DNA of 64,000 nt from Effusibacillus consociatus (lineage in GTDB: Bacteria; Bacillota; Bacilli; Tumebacillales; Effusibacillaceae), in the NCBI RefSeq assembly GCF_042652925.1, contig NZ_JBHSHC010000002.1:1-64000 (forward strand), given 5' to 3'. Of the stretch, positions 50,136 through 58,949 are shown one piece after another. Within the stretch, counting starts at the first letter, position 1; each line of letters begins with the position of its first letter. The position numbers and the translations under genes were made by a program. The notes beneath the pieces are model-generated. The model did no database searches, was not told the DNA's origin, and saw only the letters and a program-made list of their open reading frames with translations.

Positions 50136-51449
50136 TCAGATCTTCACTTCAAAAACGGTCGCTTCCTGGACGTCGGTCGCCAGTGCCTCCAAGGCAACCC
50201 CCACTCGATGCTTCCGAAGTTTCCACTGGTCTTCCGGGGAAGCGTTTGGATTCCCCAGCGGATAAGGGATGGAAACTGTAGGTACAATCCGGTTCGCGCC
50301 GACTGTTGTCGCAATCGAAACCAGGTTTGCCATCTGTACGATCGGAATGCCACTCCTTTCAATTTCTTTCGTAATCGTTGCGCCGCAACGAGTACAGGTT
50401 CCTCAGGTGGAAGTGAGAATTACCGCCTGAACATTCGCATCGCGAAGCTGCTGGGCAATTTCCCGTCCCATCCGGCTTGCGTCAGCCTGAGTCGTCCCGG
50501 TTCCGACCGTGCAATAAATGTACTCATGAATCCTGCCGATTTTCCCTTCTCTTTCATACTCGCGCAGTGCATCCAGAGGGACGATCACGTTCGGGTTCTC
50601 ATTAGCAAAGGAAGGGTCGAATCCGGCATGAATGGTCTGCCATTCGCCCGCCTGTAAAGAATCCAGCCCGGAAATGTTGTATTTCCCCCATTTGGTTGCC
50701 GAAGCGGATTGGATACGATCGGGGTTGCCGACAGGCACAATCCCGCCGGAACTTACAAAAGCGACTGTCGCCGTGCTCAAATCTGCGGGGGAAGCAATTG
50801 GCACCCGGTCAATTTGTGGTATCGGCATTTCCGTCTCAAACGGCTCTCCATTTAATTTTTTGAGCAGCATATCGACGACACGGTCCGCCCCGGAAACCGG
50901 TGGGGTGACAAACGACTCCAAGCGGATTCCGCGCGGGAAATATCCTTCCTCTTTGGCAGGGCCCAGTTCCGCTCCTGTCGCAAGCTTTTTTACGAAATCG
51001 GCCATCACGGGTACGTCTTTTCTCATTGCGGACGCACTGTTGCCGCCCGAGAAGATGTACAACTCCTTGCGGAACATTTCCACAGCCGGATTTTCCGCGT
51101 GCATGCTGGTAATGACCTGAACTCCGAATTTTTCTTCCACCGCTTTGCAGATTTCAGCGCACGCAAAACCGTATCGTCCAGCAAGGAAAGCCGGTCCTGC
51201 AATGAAAAAATCGAATTCCTTGTCTTCCAGAAAGTGAAGAATTCTGGTGATGGCTTCCTCTTTTCTGGACCCGAAGAAGTTATCGCCGCAAATGATCGTA
51301 TGAGTGAGATCCACTTCAGGGGCCAACAGGTTTTTCAGAAGGAGCCCCGGTCCTACTGCGCCTTCCCTGATGTCAGGCTCGTAGTCGGCTTTCTCCTCCC
51401 CGCCTATTTGTCCAAAAAACTGATTGATATAATGAATGGCCCTTTTCAT
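50136..51449 (-). CDS. grdH: Betaine reductase selenoprotein B subunit
   Basis: The reading frame from 51449 runs 348 codons to an in-frame UGA at 50405-50403 (codon 349), then continues GTCTRCGATITKEIERSGIPIVQ... to a normal stop at 50136. The whole chain is 437 residues. The LTST-U-GTCTRCG context (UxxCxxC) is the active site of GrdB/GrdF/GrdH selenoproteins. A hairpin follows the UGA. GrdB/F/H differ in substrate, glycine, sarcosine or betaine; betaine is inferred from BCCT, gbsA and gbsB neighbours. It binds betaine and gives the carboxymethyl group to GrdA. Confidence 0.92.
50376..50405 (-). promoter_or_regulatory. Selenocysteine UGA and SECIS-like hairpin of grdH
   Basis: The UGA at 50405-50403 is followed on the reverse strand, after 12 bases, by CGTTGC GGC GCAACG (50390-50376), a perfect 6-base stem with a three-base loop. 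Bacterial SECIS elements lie just downstream of the UGA and are recognised by SelB. Confidence 0.75.
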
Positions 51450-51460
51450 CCGGCACCCCC

Positions 51461-52768
51461 CTAATAATCAACTACCGTTTTGTAATACTCCCCGGTGTTC
51501 GCATCCGAGCAGAACATCCCGTTATTCTCCATTTCAATGGAACCGTCTTCTTTGACGCTTCCTTCCCAACCTCCGGAGTTCCCGTCCCGCGCCAGGGATT
51601 CAAGATCTCCAATCACAATTTCCATCGGTGGCAGTTTCAGCAGCTGTGAAACGTTGCCAGTTGAAACGATCGCATCCGCCTTTTCCGACAAGTCCACGAG
51701 CGATTGGGAACGTCCGTCACGTCCTGTGCACTCATTTGTTATCCCGACCGTTTTGATGCCGGCCTCCTCCAACGCATTAAACACTGCTATGAAATCCGCA
51801 TCCGGATTCCCGTAGCCTTCCTCGCAAACAATGGCGCCCTGTGCTCCCAAGGCGGTGGCCAATTGGCGAACAAAAAGTGCGGAGCGGGTTTTCTCTTCCA
51901 ACTGAACATTCAGGTTGGAAACGATCACTCCCAAGAAGTTGAGAGTCTTGCCATGTTCGCTCAGCAGACGCTTAATCGTCGCATTGTTAACGTGCTGATA
52001 GGTGGAGATTTTGGATGAGCAGGGCATAAAACTTCCTGAGATGACAGCTCCATCCAGCAATTCATTGGGATGCATATAGGTTGGCAGCATATGATTCGAA
52101 TCCCACCCGTAAACCAATGCATTGTAACCGTTTTCAAGCATTTGAGATTGAAGCTGCATAACGTAAACGACGCCCGGCAGATTCCGGACTTTTTCACTTC
52201 GCTGATCCAGAGAAGGAAGCTCGAAAATCTCAAGTTCTTCGGGTTCCATATTTTTCACACAGTTCCCGATATATTCCGCCAAGCGCATGCCTGCCCAGCG
52301 CAGAGCTTTATTTTTCTTTTGCTGCTCATATCGTTCAAATTCTTCGTCCGTATCGGCGACCAGGCAGATGTTGATCAATTGCGAGAATATCGTCTGCTTG
52401 GCACCCGGTCCGCTCATATCGATCAGACCGTCCTGAAATCCTCCCCACCGTTTTCCGACAGCCAATACACAGCTGCCTTTCAAGGCATGAGTCCGTCCGC
52501 TGCCCGCAGGCATCAATTTATTGAGTACACCAGGGAACATCACGCCGCCGGAAACCTTGCACCGCGGTTCAATCGCCTCCTTGACCGGTGTGATACGAAT
52601 TGGGTCCCCCGGTTTTGCGATCACCAGATCAACCTCGGTGATATGGTCATCTTGAAGAACTACACTTAACGCTTCGTCTTTATGAATGGTCAGCACGCCA
52701 TCTTGGAAGGAGGTGGCGGCTCCAAAGACAACATCTTTGACATAAAAATTCCCCATTTCCAATCTCAT
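51461..52768 (-). CDS. grdI: Betaine reductase subunit B proprotein (GrdE/G/I type)
   Basis: This 435-residue proprotein is cleaved in known GrdE proteins into two chains with a pyruvoyl group made from a Cys. A Cys sits in the stretch SGSFMPCSSK (Cys250) near the same relative place. Other motifs are VSGGVMFPGVLNKLMPAGSGRTHALKGSCVLAV and CTGRDGRSQSLV. It binds the substrate amine as part of protein B with GrdH. Start GGGGGAAAGTTATG, so ATG at 52768. It is the first gene of the reverse operon ending with grdA. Confidence 0.9.
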   Translation of the reverse strand: MRLEMGNFYVKDVVFGAATSFQDGVLTIHKDEALSVVLQDDHITEVDLVIAKPGDPIRITPVKEAIEPRCKVSGGVMFPGVLNKLMPAGSGRTHALKGSCVLAVGKRWGGFQDGLIDMSGPGAKQTIFSQLINICLVADTDEEFERYEQQKKNKALRWAGMRLAEYIGNCVKNMEPEELEIFELPSLDQRSEKVRNLPGVVYVMQLQSQMLENGYNALVYGWDSNHMLPTYMHPNELLDGAVISGSFMPCSSKISTYQHVNNATIKRLLSEHGKTLNFLGVIVSNLNVQLEEKTRSALFVRQLATALGAQGAIVCEEGYGNPDADFIAVFNALEEAGIKTVGITNECTGRDGRSQSLVDLSEKADAIVSTGNVSQLLKLPPMEIVIGDLESLARDGNSGGWEGSVKEDGSIEMENNGMFCSDANTGEYYKTVVDY

Positions 52769-52821
52769 AACTTTCCCCCTTCAGAAGATTGCATTTAGAT
52801 TTTTAGAACTTGATTATATAA

Positions 52822-52833
52822 TAATCATGATTA
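52822..52833. promoter_or_regulatory. TAATCATGATTA palindromic operator, upstream of grdI
   Basis: Perfect 12-base palindrome in the control region, about 54 bases upstream of the grdI start. It recurs exactly at 52951-52962 and in variants near gbsA and tetR, so it is likely a regulator-binding site of the choline/betaine island. Confidence 0.6.
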
Positions 52834-52950
52834 GAGATTTTGTAAAGAATATTTCCAAAATTTTTAAACAGGGTATTCACTAGCTTTTTTAGACAGAATA
52901 ATAGATTCGTTGAAACTTTTAGTGAATATTCTAAATTTTATATTCCAAAA

Positions 52951-52962
52951 TAATCATGATTA
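52951..52962. promoter_or_regulatory. TAATCATGATTA palindromic operator, upstream of BCCT
   Basis: Second perfect copy of the palindrome; the neighbouring TATAATCATAATCA on the right may be a second half-site. It lies about 200 bases upstream of the BCCT start. Confidence 0.6.
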
Positions 52963-53160
52963 CTATATAATCATAATCAACAACCGATAAGACTATGCAG
53001 TACGATTTTTTATAAGCGATTGCATTGTCGTAGGAAAGGCGCAGAAGGAGGTTTTTCACTGCATGACCGTATCCAGGGGAACAATTTTCTGCAGATGACC
53101 CTCACTTCCGTGGACCCAGGTCGGGATTCCATACGGGAAGATCCATAAGGAGGGCTTAGT

Positions 53161-54741
53161 GTGGTGGAACAAAACAGAAACAGCAGAATCGTCTTTCGTG
53201 TGTCGTTATTGCTTACCAGCATTTTTATTTTGCTGGGCATTTTCTTTAACGAAAGTTTATCGGCCATTTCTTCCACATTTCTAAAAACGACCATCGATCA
53301 ATTTGGCTGGTTTTATCTGATCGCAGCAATGTTGTTCCTCTGTTTTTCCGTTTATTTATGTTTTTCCCGTTTCGGAAACATCCGATTGGGAGATGATACC
53401 GATCGTCCAAGCTTTGGTACAGGTTCGTGGCTGGCCATGTTGTTTGGTGCAGGCATGGGTATAGGGATCGTATTCTGGGGAGTTGCGGAACCTGTCTATC
53501 ATTATGTCTCACCGCCTTACGGTACGGGATCCACAGCGGAATCGGCAAGCCTCTCGATGCAGTACACTTTTTTCCACTGGGGACTTCACCCTTGGGCCAT
53601 CTATACGGTGATCGGTTTAAGTCTCGCCTTCTTTCAATTTAAGAAAAAGCTTCCTGCACTCGTCAGCTCCGCTTTCTATCCGCTGCTTGGAAACAGGATT
53701 CACGGCCCCATTGGCAAGACGATCGATATTCTGGCCGTGTTTGCCACAGTATTCGGGATCGCTACTTCTTTGGGGCTGGGAGCCATGCAGGTTGCAGGTG
53801 GAATGAATTCCTTGTTTGCTACCCCTAATTCCACCACAGTTCAGATTTTGGTTATTGCTGTCGCCGCCGTTTTATATATGATTTCGATTAGTACGGGACT
53901 GGAACGGGGCATCAAATACCTGTCCAATACAACCATGATCCTGTCGTTTCTGATTATGGCGGTGATGCTGGTACTCGGCCCCACAACACAAATTTTCAAG
54001 ACCTTGATCCATACCATGGGCAGTTATATCAACAATTTGCCATCCATGAGTCTGCGCCTGGAACCTTTCAAAAAAGATGAATGGTTGGCCAACTGGACCT
54101 TGTTTTATTGGGCATGGTGGATTGCCTGGGCACCGTTTGTCGGGATGTTTATTGCCCGCATCTCGAAAGGCCGGACGATAAAGGAGTTTGTGTTCGGCGT
54201 ATTGCTTGCGCCCACCCTGGGGACATTTGTTTGGCTTTCCGTCTTCGGCGGTTCCGTACTCCATTTTATTCATAATCTCGGGAATGCCGCCTTGGCCAAA
54301 CAGGTAACCGCCGACGTATCGCTGGCCTTGTTCAAACTTTTCGAGCTCTTTCCTTTCACTTCCCTGTTAAACGTGCTTGGGTTCATAATCATTGTCACCT
54401 ACTACATTACGGTCGCCGACACTTCCACATTTGTATTGGGAATGCTGAGCGAACAGGGAAATTTGAATCCCTCCAATAAGATCAAGATCACATGGGGCAC
54501 CATCCAGGCGTTTGTCGCAATTGTCCTGCTTTTAAGCGGAGGACTTGAGGCTTTGCAAACCGCCTCCGTAACGGCTGCTTTTCCTTTCGCTATCGTGATG
54601 GTCATCATGTGCTGGGCATTGTTGAAAGGATTAAAAAATGAGATGGCAGCCAACCATGGACATACAGCTGAAAGTGAAAGTGAAAATGAAATTGGAAATT
54701 CTGTAACGGAGGTTACTGAACAAAAAATATATACTTTATAA
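53161..54741 (+). CDS. BCCT-family betaine/choline transporter
   Basis: This 526-residue membrane protein has 12 helices with the BCCT motif GAGMGIGIVFWGVAEPVYHY at about residue 97-116, the glycine-rich GMGIG hinge, and the Trp-rich segment WTLFYWAWWIAWAPFVGMFIARISKGRTIKEF. BCCT proteins import betaine, carnitine or choline with sodium or protons. Divergent from the grd operon, it probably imports betaine as the reductase substrate. GTG start with AAGGAGG six bases upstream. It is followed by a DsbA-like pseudogene. Confidence 0.92.
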   Translation: MVEQNRNSRIVFRVSLLLTSIFILLGIFFNESLSAISSTFLKTTIDQFGWFYLIAAMLFLCFSVYLCFSRFGNIRLGDDTDRPSFGTGSWLAMLFGAGMGIGIVFWGVAEPVYHYVSPPYGTGSTAESASLSMQYTFFHWGLHPWAIYTVIGLSLAFFQFKKKLPALVSSAFYPLLGNRIHGPIGKTIDILAVFATVFGIATSLGLGAMQVAGGMNSLFATPNSTTVQILVIAVAAVLYMISISTGLERGIKYLSNTTMILSFLIMAVMLVLGPTTQIFKTLIHTMGSYINNLPSMSLRLEPFKKDEWLANWTLFYWAWWIAWAPFVGMFIARISKGRTIKEFVFGVLLAPTLGTFVWLSVFGGSVLHFIHNLGNAALAKQVTADVSLALFKLFELFPFTSLLNVLGFIIIVTYYITVADTSTFVLGMLSEQGNLNPSNKIKITWGTIQAFVAIVLLLSGGLEALQTASVTAAFPFAIVMVIMCWALLKGLKNEMAANHGHTAESESENEIGNSVTEVTEQKIYTL

Positions 54742-54768
54742 AATTCAGGATATAGGAGGAAATGCAAC

Positions 54769-55252
54769 ATGACTCTAAAAATCCGAGTGTACTCCGATTA
54801 TGTTTGACCTTTTTGCTTTTTGGCGGAGGGTCCGCTTGAAGCAGCTGCCGCAACCTCACACCCATCTTGCATTTGAAGGGTACCAGTATGCCAAGGAGCA
54901 TGGAAAGGCAAACGAATACAATCATCGCATGTTTACAGCGTTCTTTCAGGAAGAGCAAGACATTGGGAACATTGAAGTTTTAACAAAGCTTGCGGGTGAA
55001 ATCGACCTAAGCACAAAGGAATTCAAAGAAGCTCTTGAGATCAGAAAATACAAGGAAGCACATAAAAAAGCTTTGGATCACGCCTATCATGAGGCTAATA
55101 TTACGGCTGTTCCCACTTTTGTGATTGGTGAACGAGTTTTACGTGGAATGTATAGTCAATCTGCATTGGAAAAGGTGATTCACGAAGAGCTGCAAAAACA
55201 ACAAGCGCAAGTCCCCGAGGGACTTACTTGTGGTGTTGATGGATGTTGTTAG
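54769..55252 (+). pseudogene. DsbA-like oxidoreductase remnant with an active-site UGA
   Basis: From the ATG at 54769 (AGGAGG upstream) the frame reads MTLKIRVYSDYV-UGA-PFCFLAEGPLE. The UGA (54805-54807) replaces the first Cys of the CPFC active site, so it encodes UPFC if read as selenocysteine. The protein then breaks: the middle of a DsbA domain is missing, and a different frame carries PQPHTHLAFEGYQYAKEHGK through TAVPTFVIGERVLRGMYS to GLTCGVDGCC at 55252. Hence deletion plus frameshift. A hairpin with GGG loop lies 15 bases after the UGA, as in bacterial SECIS. Confidence 0.7.
54805..54835 (+). promoter_or_regulatory. UGA and SECIS-like hairpin in the DsbA-like gene
   Basis: The UGA at 54805-54807 is followed after 15 bases by GCGGA (54823-54827), a GGG loop, and TCCGC (54831-54835). 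The distance and small G-rich apical loop resemble known bacterial SECIS elements. It suggests that the ancestral gene was a selenoprotein. Confidence 0.5.
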
Positions 55253-55278
55253 ATATACCTGTTCCTTCAATTTAAAGG

Positions 55279-55317
55279 ACCGGCAAGCCTCATATGGGTT
55301 TGCCGGTAATTCTTTTT
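55279..55317 (+). terminator. Rho-independent terminator after the DsbA-like gene
   Basis: ACCGGCAA...TTGCCGGT (55279-55307) is followed by TTCTTTTTATT. It lies between convergent genes, the DsbA remnant and gbsB. Confidence 0.85.
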
Positions 55318-55337
55318 ATTCTGTCGAAGACTCCGTT

Positions 55338-56540
55338 TTAAATAGTGGAAGGTTCCAAGTTATAGCAACGGCGATAGATCCACTCATACCCCTTCACATT
55401 AATATCCCGAGGATTTCCCACTGTTTGCGGATCTTTAAAAGCTTCCTCTGCCAATTGCGGGATCATGTCAGCAGGAACTCCTTGTTGTTCCAAAGTTGGA
55501 ATTTGGACGTCCTTCACCAACCGGTAAACTTCTCTTACAGCCGCTTTTGCTGCTTCCTCGAGAGCTAAACCATGGATGTTCACGCCTAGAGCTTGTGCGA
55601 TGCGGGCGAATTTTTCAGGTTCTCCCATCCAGTTGTACTCCATCACCGGTCCGAGCATCGCGGCCACACATTCTCCATGCGCCACCGGAATAATACCTCC
55701 GAGCGTTTGTGCCATCGCATGGGCGGCGCCGGCAGATTCACTGCCGTAGGACAATCCTGCAAGCATGGCAGCTTTCGCCATTCCGTATCGAGCCTCAATA
55801 TCTTTTCCGTTTGAGTATGCCCGTCGCAAATATTTCGCGATATATTCCATCGCCAATAATGCGACCGCATCTGTCATGGGTTGAGCATAGTGACAGGTAT
55901 AACACTCAATCGCATGAGACAAAGCATCGATCCCGGTCGCTGCTGTAATTCGCGGAGGCATCGAAATATGGAGTTCGGGATCAATAATCGTCAAGTGAGC
56001 TGCAATGAGGGGCCCGCCTACATTAAATTTAAATTTACGATAGGGGTCTGTAATCACAGCCCACTGTGTGACTTCACTTCCCGTACCGGCTGTAGTGGGA
56101 ATCGTGGTCAGAGGGGGAATTCGTTTTGCAAGGGGCTTCTTCCCTTCCGCGCATTCATAATTCAATACGGGTTCCCCGTGAACCACCTCAACCCCGATCG
56201 CTTTGGCGGTATCCATCGAGCTCCCCCCGCCGACAGCCACAAGCCCGTCACATTTGTTTTGCAAATACATCTCTGTTCCTTTTGCAACGATATGAATGGA
56301 AGGGTTAGGCTCCACTTGATCAAAAATGACGACCGCCACATTGGCTTCTTTCAAGCTGTTAATCACGGGATCCGCGAGTCCCATTTTTCGCACGCCCGGG
56401 TCGGTCACCAGCAGAACTTTCGCAACTCCCAAATTTTTCACTTCTTGACCGGCATCTTTAATCACACCAATTCCGTGCTTCACTACAGTCGGCATCTCAA
56501 AGCTCTTCAATCTTCCCATTCTCTCAAAACGCATGAACAT
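55338..56540 (-). CDS. gbsB: Iron-containing choline/alcohol dehydrogenase
   Basis: This 400-residue type III alcohol dehydrogenase oxidises choline to betaine aldehyde with NAD. It has VAVGGGSSMDTAKAIGV (NAD site), TTAGTGSEVTQWAVI, and the iron ligands in ATGIDALSHAIECYTCHYAQPMTDA and AGAAHAMAQTLGGI...VAHGECVAAML. GbsB of B. subtilis has the same features. Start ATG at 56540 with GAGGGG eight bases upstream. It follows gbsA on the reverse strand by 33 bases, the B. subtilis gbsAB order. Confidence 0.9.
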   Translation of the reverse strand: MFMRFERMGRLKSFEMPTVVKHGIGVIKDAGQEVKNLGVAKVLLVTDPGVRKMGLADPVINSLKEANVAVVIFDQVEPNPSIHIVAKGTEMYLQNKCDGLVAVGGGSSMDTAKAIGVEVVHGEPVLNYECAEGKKPLAKRIPPLTTIPTTAGTGSEVTQWAVITDPYRKFKFNVGGPLIAAHLTIIDPELHISMPPRITAATGIDALSHAIECYTCHYAQPMTDAVALLAMEYIAKYLRRAYSNGKDIEARYGMAKAAMLAGLSYGSESAGAAHAMAQTLGGIIPVAHGECVAAMLGPVMEYNWMGEPEKFARIAQALGVNIHGLALEEAAKAAVREVYRLVKDVQIPTLEQQGVPADMIPQLAEEAFKDPQTVGNPRDINVKGYEWIYRRCYNLEPSTI

Positions 56541-56573
56541 ACTTTTTGCCCCTCTCTTTTTTGATAGTTGAAT

Positions 56574-58040
56574 TTATTTAAACCACCCCATCGGTTGCGG
56601 ATTAATATTCATGTAGATATGTTTGATTTCGGTATATTCCTCTAAGCCGACGTGACTTAATTCCCGGCCGATCCCGGACTGCTTATATCCCCCCCATGGC
56701 GCTTGCGGGAAATATGGATGATAATCGTTAATCCACGTGGTACCCATCCGCAGCCGCTTCACAACACGTTCCGCCCGGTTCATGTCCTGCGTCCACACCG
56801 CCCCGGCCAAGCCATAGACACTGTCATTGGCGAGTCGGATCGCTTCTTCTTCCGTTGCAAATTTTTCAACTGTCATGACAGGGCCGAATGATTCTTCCTG
56901 TACAATTCGCATTTCAGTATGACAGTTTGTAAAAATCGTCGGTTCAATGAAAAATCCTTTTTGCAATTCCGGAACATTTGGACGTTTTCCCCCCAAGACC
57001 AGCTTCGCTCCTTCTTCGATTCCCATGTGAATGTATCTCTCGACGCTTGCTAACTGATCGGCGGAAATAACAGGTCCCATCTGGGTTTTTTCATCAAAAC
57101 CGCTGCCCATTTGTATGTTCTTGGCTTGATTCACGACCGCCTCGACGAATCGATCGTGTATGGATTCCTCCACCAGGAGTCGTGCACCGGCGGAACATAC
57201 CTGACCTGCATGGAAAAAGACAGCATTCAGGGCATAGTCCACCGCTGTTTCAAAATCGGCATCCGCAAACACGATGTTCGGATTTTTGCCGCCTAATTCA
57301 AGCGAAATCTTCTTGAAATTCCCGGCCGCCGCCTGCATAATCTGTCTTCCGGCAACTCCGCCCCCCGTGAAGGAAATCAGATCCACATCATGGTTTTCCG
57401 CTATTTCCTGTCCAACCGTCGAACCCGGACCCAGCACGACATTCACTACGCCTGGAGGAAATCCTGCTTCTTCCATAATTTCTGCAAGTTTAATAGTTGT
57501 TAAAGGGGTGATCTCGCTGGGTTTAACCACGACTGTATTTCCGGCTGCCAGTGCAGGGGCGATTTTCCATGAAGCTTGCAGCAAAGGATAATTCCAAGGC
57601 GCAATTTGTCCGCATACGCCTACCGGCTCCCGGACCATTCGACTCACCGAATTCGGATTCGGAGATTCGATGATAGAACCCCCGTCTTTATCAGCCAATC
57701 CAGCATAATATTGAAATACCCCGGCAATTCCATCCATGTCCGCCAAGCTTTCAGTAAGAGTTTTGCCGGTGTTTAAAGTCTCCAATTCCGCTAACTCATC
57801 TTTATACTTTCGAATTTTTTCAGCGACGTGAAATAACAGAGATCCTCTTTCGTAAGCTGATACGTTCCGCCACTCGCCTTCATCAAATGCTTTTCTGGCA
57901 GCTTGAATGGCATCCCGGGCATCCTCGCGATCCCCCCGCGAAACCACTGCGATTACTTCTTGATTGTAAGGATTCATTATGTCTTTTGTCTTACCGGAAC
58001 GGGCTTCTACCCAATTTCCGTTGATGTACATTTTTCTCAA
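56574..58040 (-). CDS. gbsA: Betaine aldehyde dehydrogenase
   Basis: This 488-residue enzyme oxidises betaine aldehyde to glycine betaine. It shows NPYNQEVIAVVSRGDREDA, NVFQYYAGLADKDGG-like VFQYYAGLADKDGG, PWNYPLLQASWKIAPALAAGNTVVVKPSEITPLTTIK, ISLELGGKNPN (general base E) and FFHAGQVCSAG (catalytic C), all as in Bacillus GbsA. The start is probably the TTG at 58040 following GGGGGGA, with an ATG at 58031 as alternative. gbsA-gbsB form one reverse operon with gbsR divergent upstream. The palindrome at 58097-58108 lies in its promoter region. Confidence 0.94.
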   Translation of the reverse strand: MRKMYINGNWVEARSGKTKDIMNPYNQEVIAVVSRGDREDARDAIQAARKAFDEGEWRNVSAYERGSLLFHVAEKIRKYKDELAELETLNTGKTLTESLADMDGIAGVFQYYAGLADKDGGSIIESPNPNSVSRMVREPVGVCGQIAPWNYPLLQASWKIAPALAAGNTVVVKPSEITPLTTIKLAEIMEEAGFPPGVVNVVLGPGSTVGQEIAENHDVDLISFTGGGVAGRQIMQAAAGNFKKISLELGGKNPNIVFADADFETAVDYALNAVFFHAGQVCSAGARLLVEESIHDRFVEAVVNQAKNIQMGSGFDEKTQMGPVISADQLASVERYIHMGIEEGAKLVLGGKRPNVPELQKGFFIEPTIFTNCHTEMRIVQEESFGPVMTVEKFATEEEAIRLANDSVYGLAGAVWTQDMNRAERVVKRLRMGTTWINDYHPYFPQAPWGGYKQSGIGRELSHVGLEEYTEIKHIYMNINPQPMGWFK

Positions 58041-58096
58041 GAGCAATCCCCCCAAACGTTCAGTTTGTTTAGAATTTTTTAAACTATTTGAATGAT

Positions 58097-58108
58097 ATCA
58101 TCATGATT
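58097..58108. promoter_or_regulatory. TCATCATGATTA operator variant upstream of gbsA
   Basis: One mismatch from TAATCATGATTA, located between divergent gbsA and gbsR. Consistent with a shared regulator controlling the choline/betaine genes. Confidence 0.55.
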
Positions 58109-58218
58109 ATATTTTGGTCAATATTAAAATTATCAGAATTTTTTCGTTGACATCTACATCTTTTTTGATATAGTTATCTTAAAATTCTTGAATTTCGACC
58201 GAATCGTAGAGGTGAATT

Positions 58219-58815
58219 ATGCTGAACTTTCAATCGAATTACAGTTCTGAAGCCATGAAACCAAAAGAACAGCTGAACCATAAGGAGCTGCTCGAAGAAG
58301 CAGAACATATTGTGATCGATGCAATCTCCGAAACGATGGATTTATACGGAGTAACTCCCTCCGTTGGCCGATTGTACGGTGTCCTGTATTTTAGCGACCA
58401 GCCGATGTCATTAGACGAAATGAGCAAACAAATGGGCATGAGCAAACCGTCCATGAGCACAGGGGTACACTCCCTCATGGAGATTTTCATGATACAGAAG
58501 GTTTGGCAAAAAGGGGTAAGAAAGGATCTTTATGAAGCTGAAAAAGATTTCTTCAAATCGTTCATCGCTTTTTTCTGTAAAAAATGGGATCGGGAAATCC
58601 TTGTAAACTTAGAAGCTATCAACAGGTCGGAGAACATATTAATCAACCTCGTGAACGACCCGGATACCCCTCAAACCATACATCAAAAAGCCCAAATTGA
58701 TCTGGACCAATTAGAAGAGTCGAAAAAGTATTATGATTGGTTGAAAAAACTGGTTGACGCTTTTCGATCCGGAGAAATATTCCGGTTGATTGATGGCCTT
58801 CCTGAAGGGGATTAA
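58219..58815 (+). CDS. gbsR: GbsR/MarR-type transcriptional regulator
   Basis: This 198-residue protein has a winged helix (EEAEHIVIDAISETMDLYGVTPSVGRLYGVLYFSDQPMSLDEMSKQMGMSKPSMSTGVHSLMEI) that matches GbsR, the choline-sensing repressor of gbsAB in Bacillus. AGAGGTG lies 6 bases before the ATG. Divergent from gbsA, with an operator-like palindrome between them. It probably represses gbsAB and is released by choline. It might also bind the related palindromes near grdI and BCCT, but this is untested. Confidence 0.9.
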   Translation: MLNFQSNYSSEAMKPKEQLNHKELLEEAEHIVIDAISETMDLYGVTPSVGRLYGVLYFSDQPMSLDEMSKQMGMSKPSMSTGVHSLMEIFMIQKVWQKGVRKDLYEAEKDFFKSFIAFFCKKWDREILVNLEAINRSENILINLVNDPDTPQTIHQKAQIDLDQLEESKKYYDWLKKLVDAFRSGEIFRLIDGLPEGD

Positions 58816-58949
58816 CTGTATTTGCCCGGAAGGTCCGCCTCCCGTCAAATAGAGTTAACATAAACAAAAAAAAAGAATGGGGGTATGAGATATTATAAGC
58901 TCTCAAAAATTTACTTATTTCAAGAAAGGGGGGTATTTCAGAACACTCC

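Larger units (their letters stand above)
52769..53160. promoter_or_regulatory. Divergent control region between grdI and BCCT with palindromic operators
   Basis: About 390 bases between divergent genes. TAATCATGATTA is present perfectly at 52822-52833 and 52951-52962, and a further half-like TATAATCATAATC follows at about 52967. The same element occurs near gbsA (58097-58108) and tetR (61570-61581). A strong AAGGAGG at 53045 precedes an 11-codon ORF at 53063-53098 that ends at a UGA; it may be a leader peptide or nothing. Confidence 0.6.

Noticed and set aside
50144..50362. Separate small proteins at the 3' end of grdH
   Set aside because: They are the segment of grdH after the selenocysteine UGA or its alternative frame.
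54800..55252. 150-residue protein starting MFDLFAFW
   Set aside because: Its first 17 residues are an out-of-frame reading of the DsbA N-terminus; the real start is at 54769 and the gene is broken.
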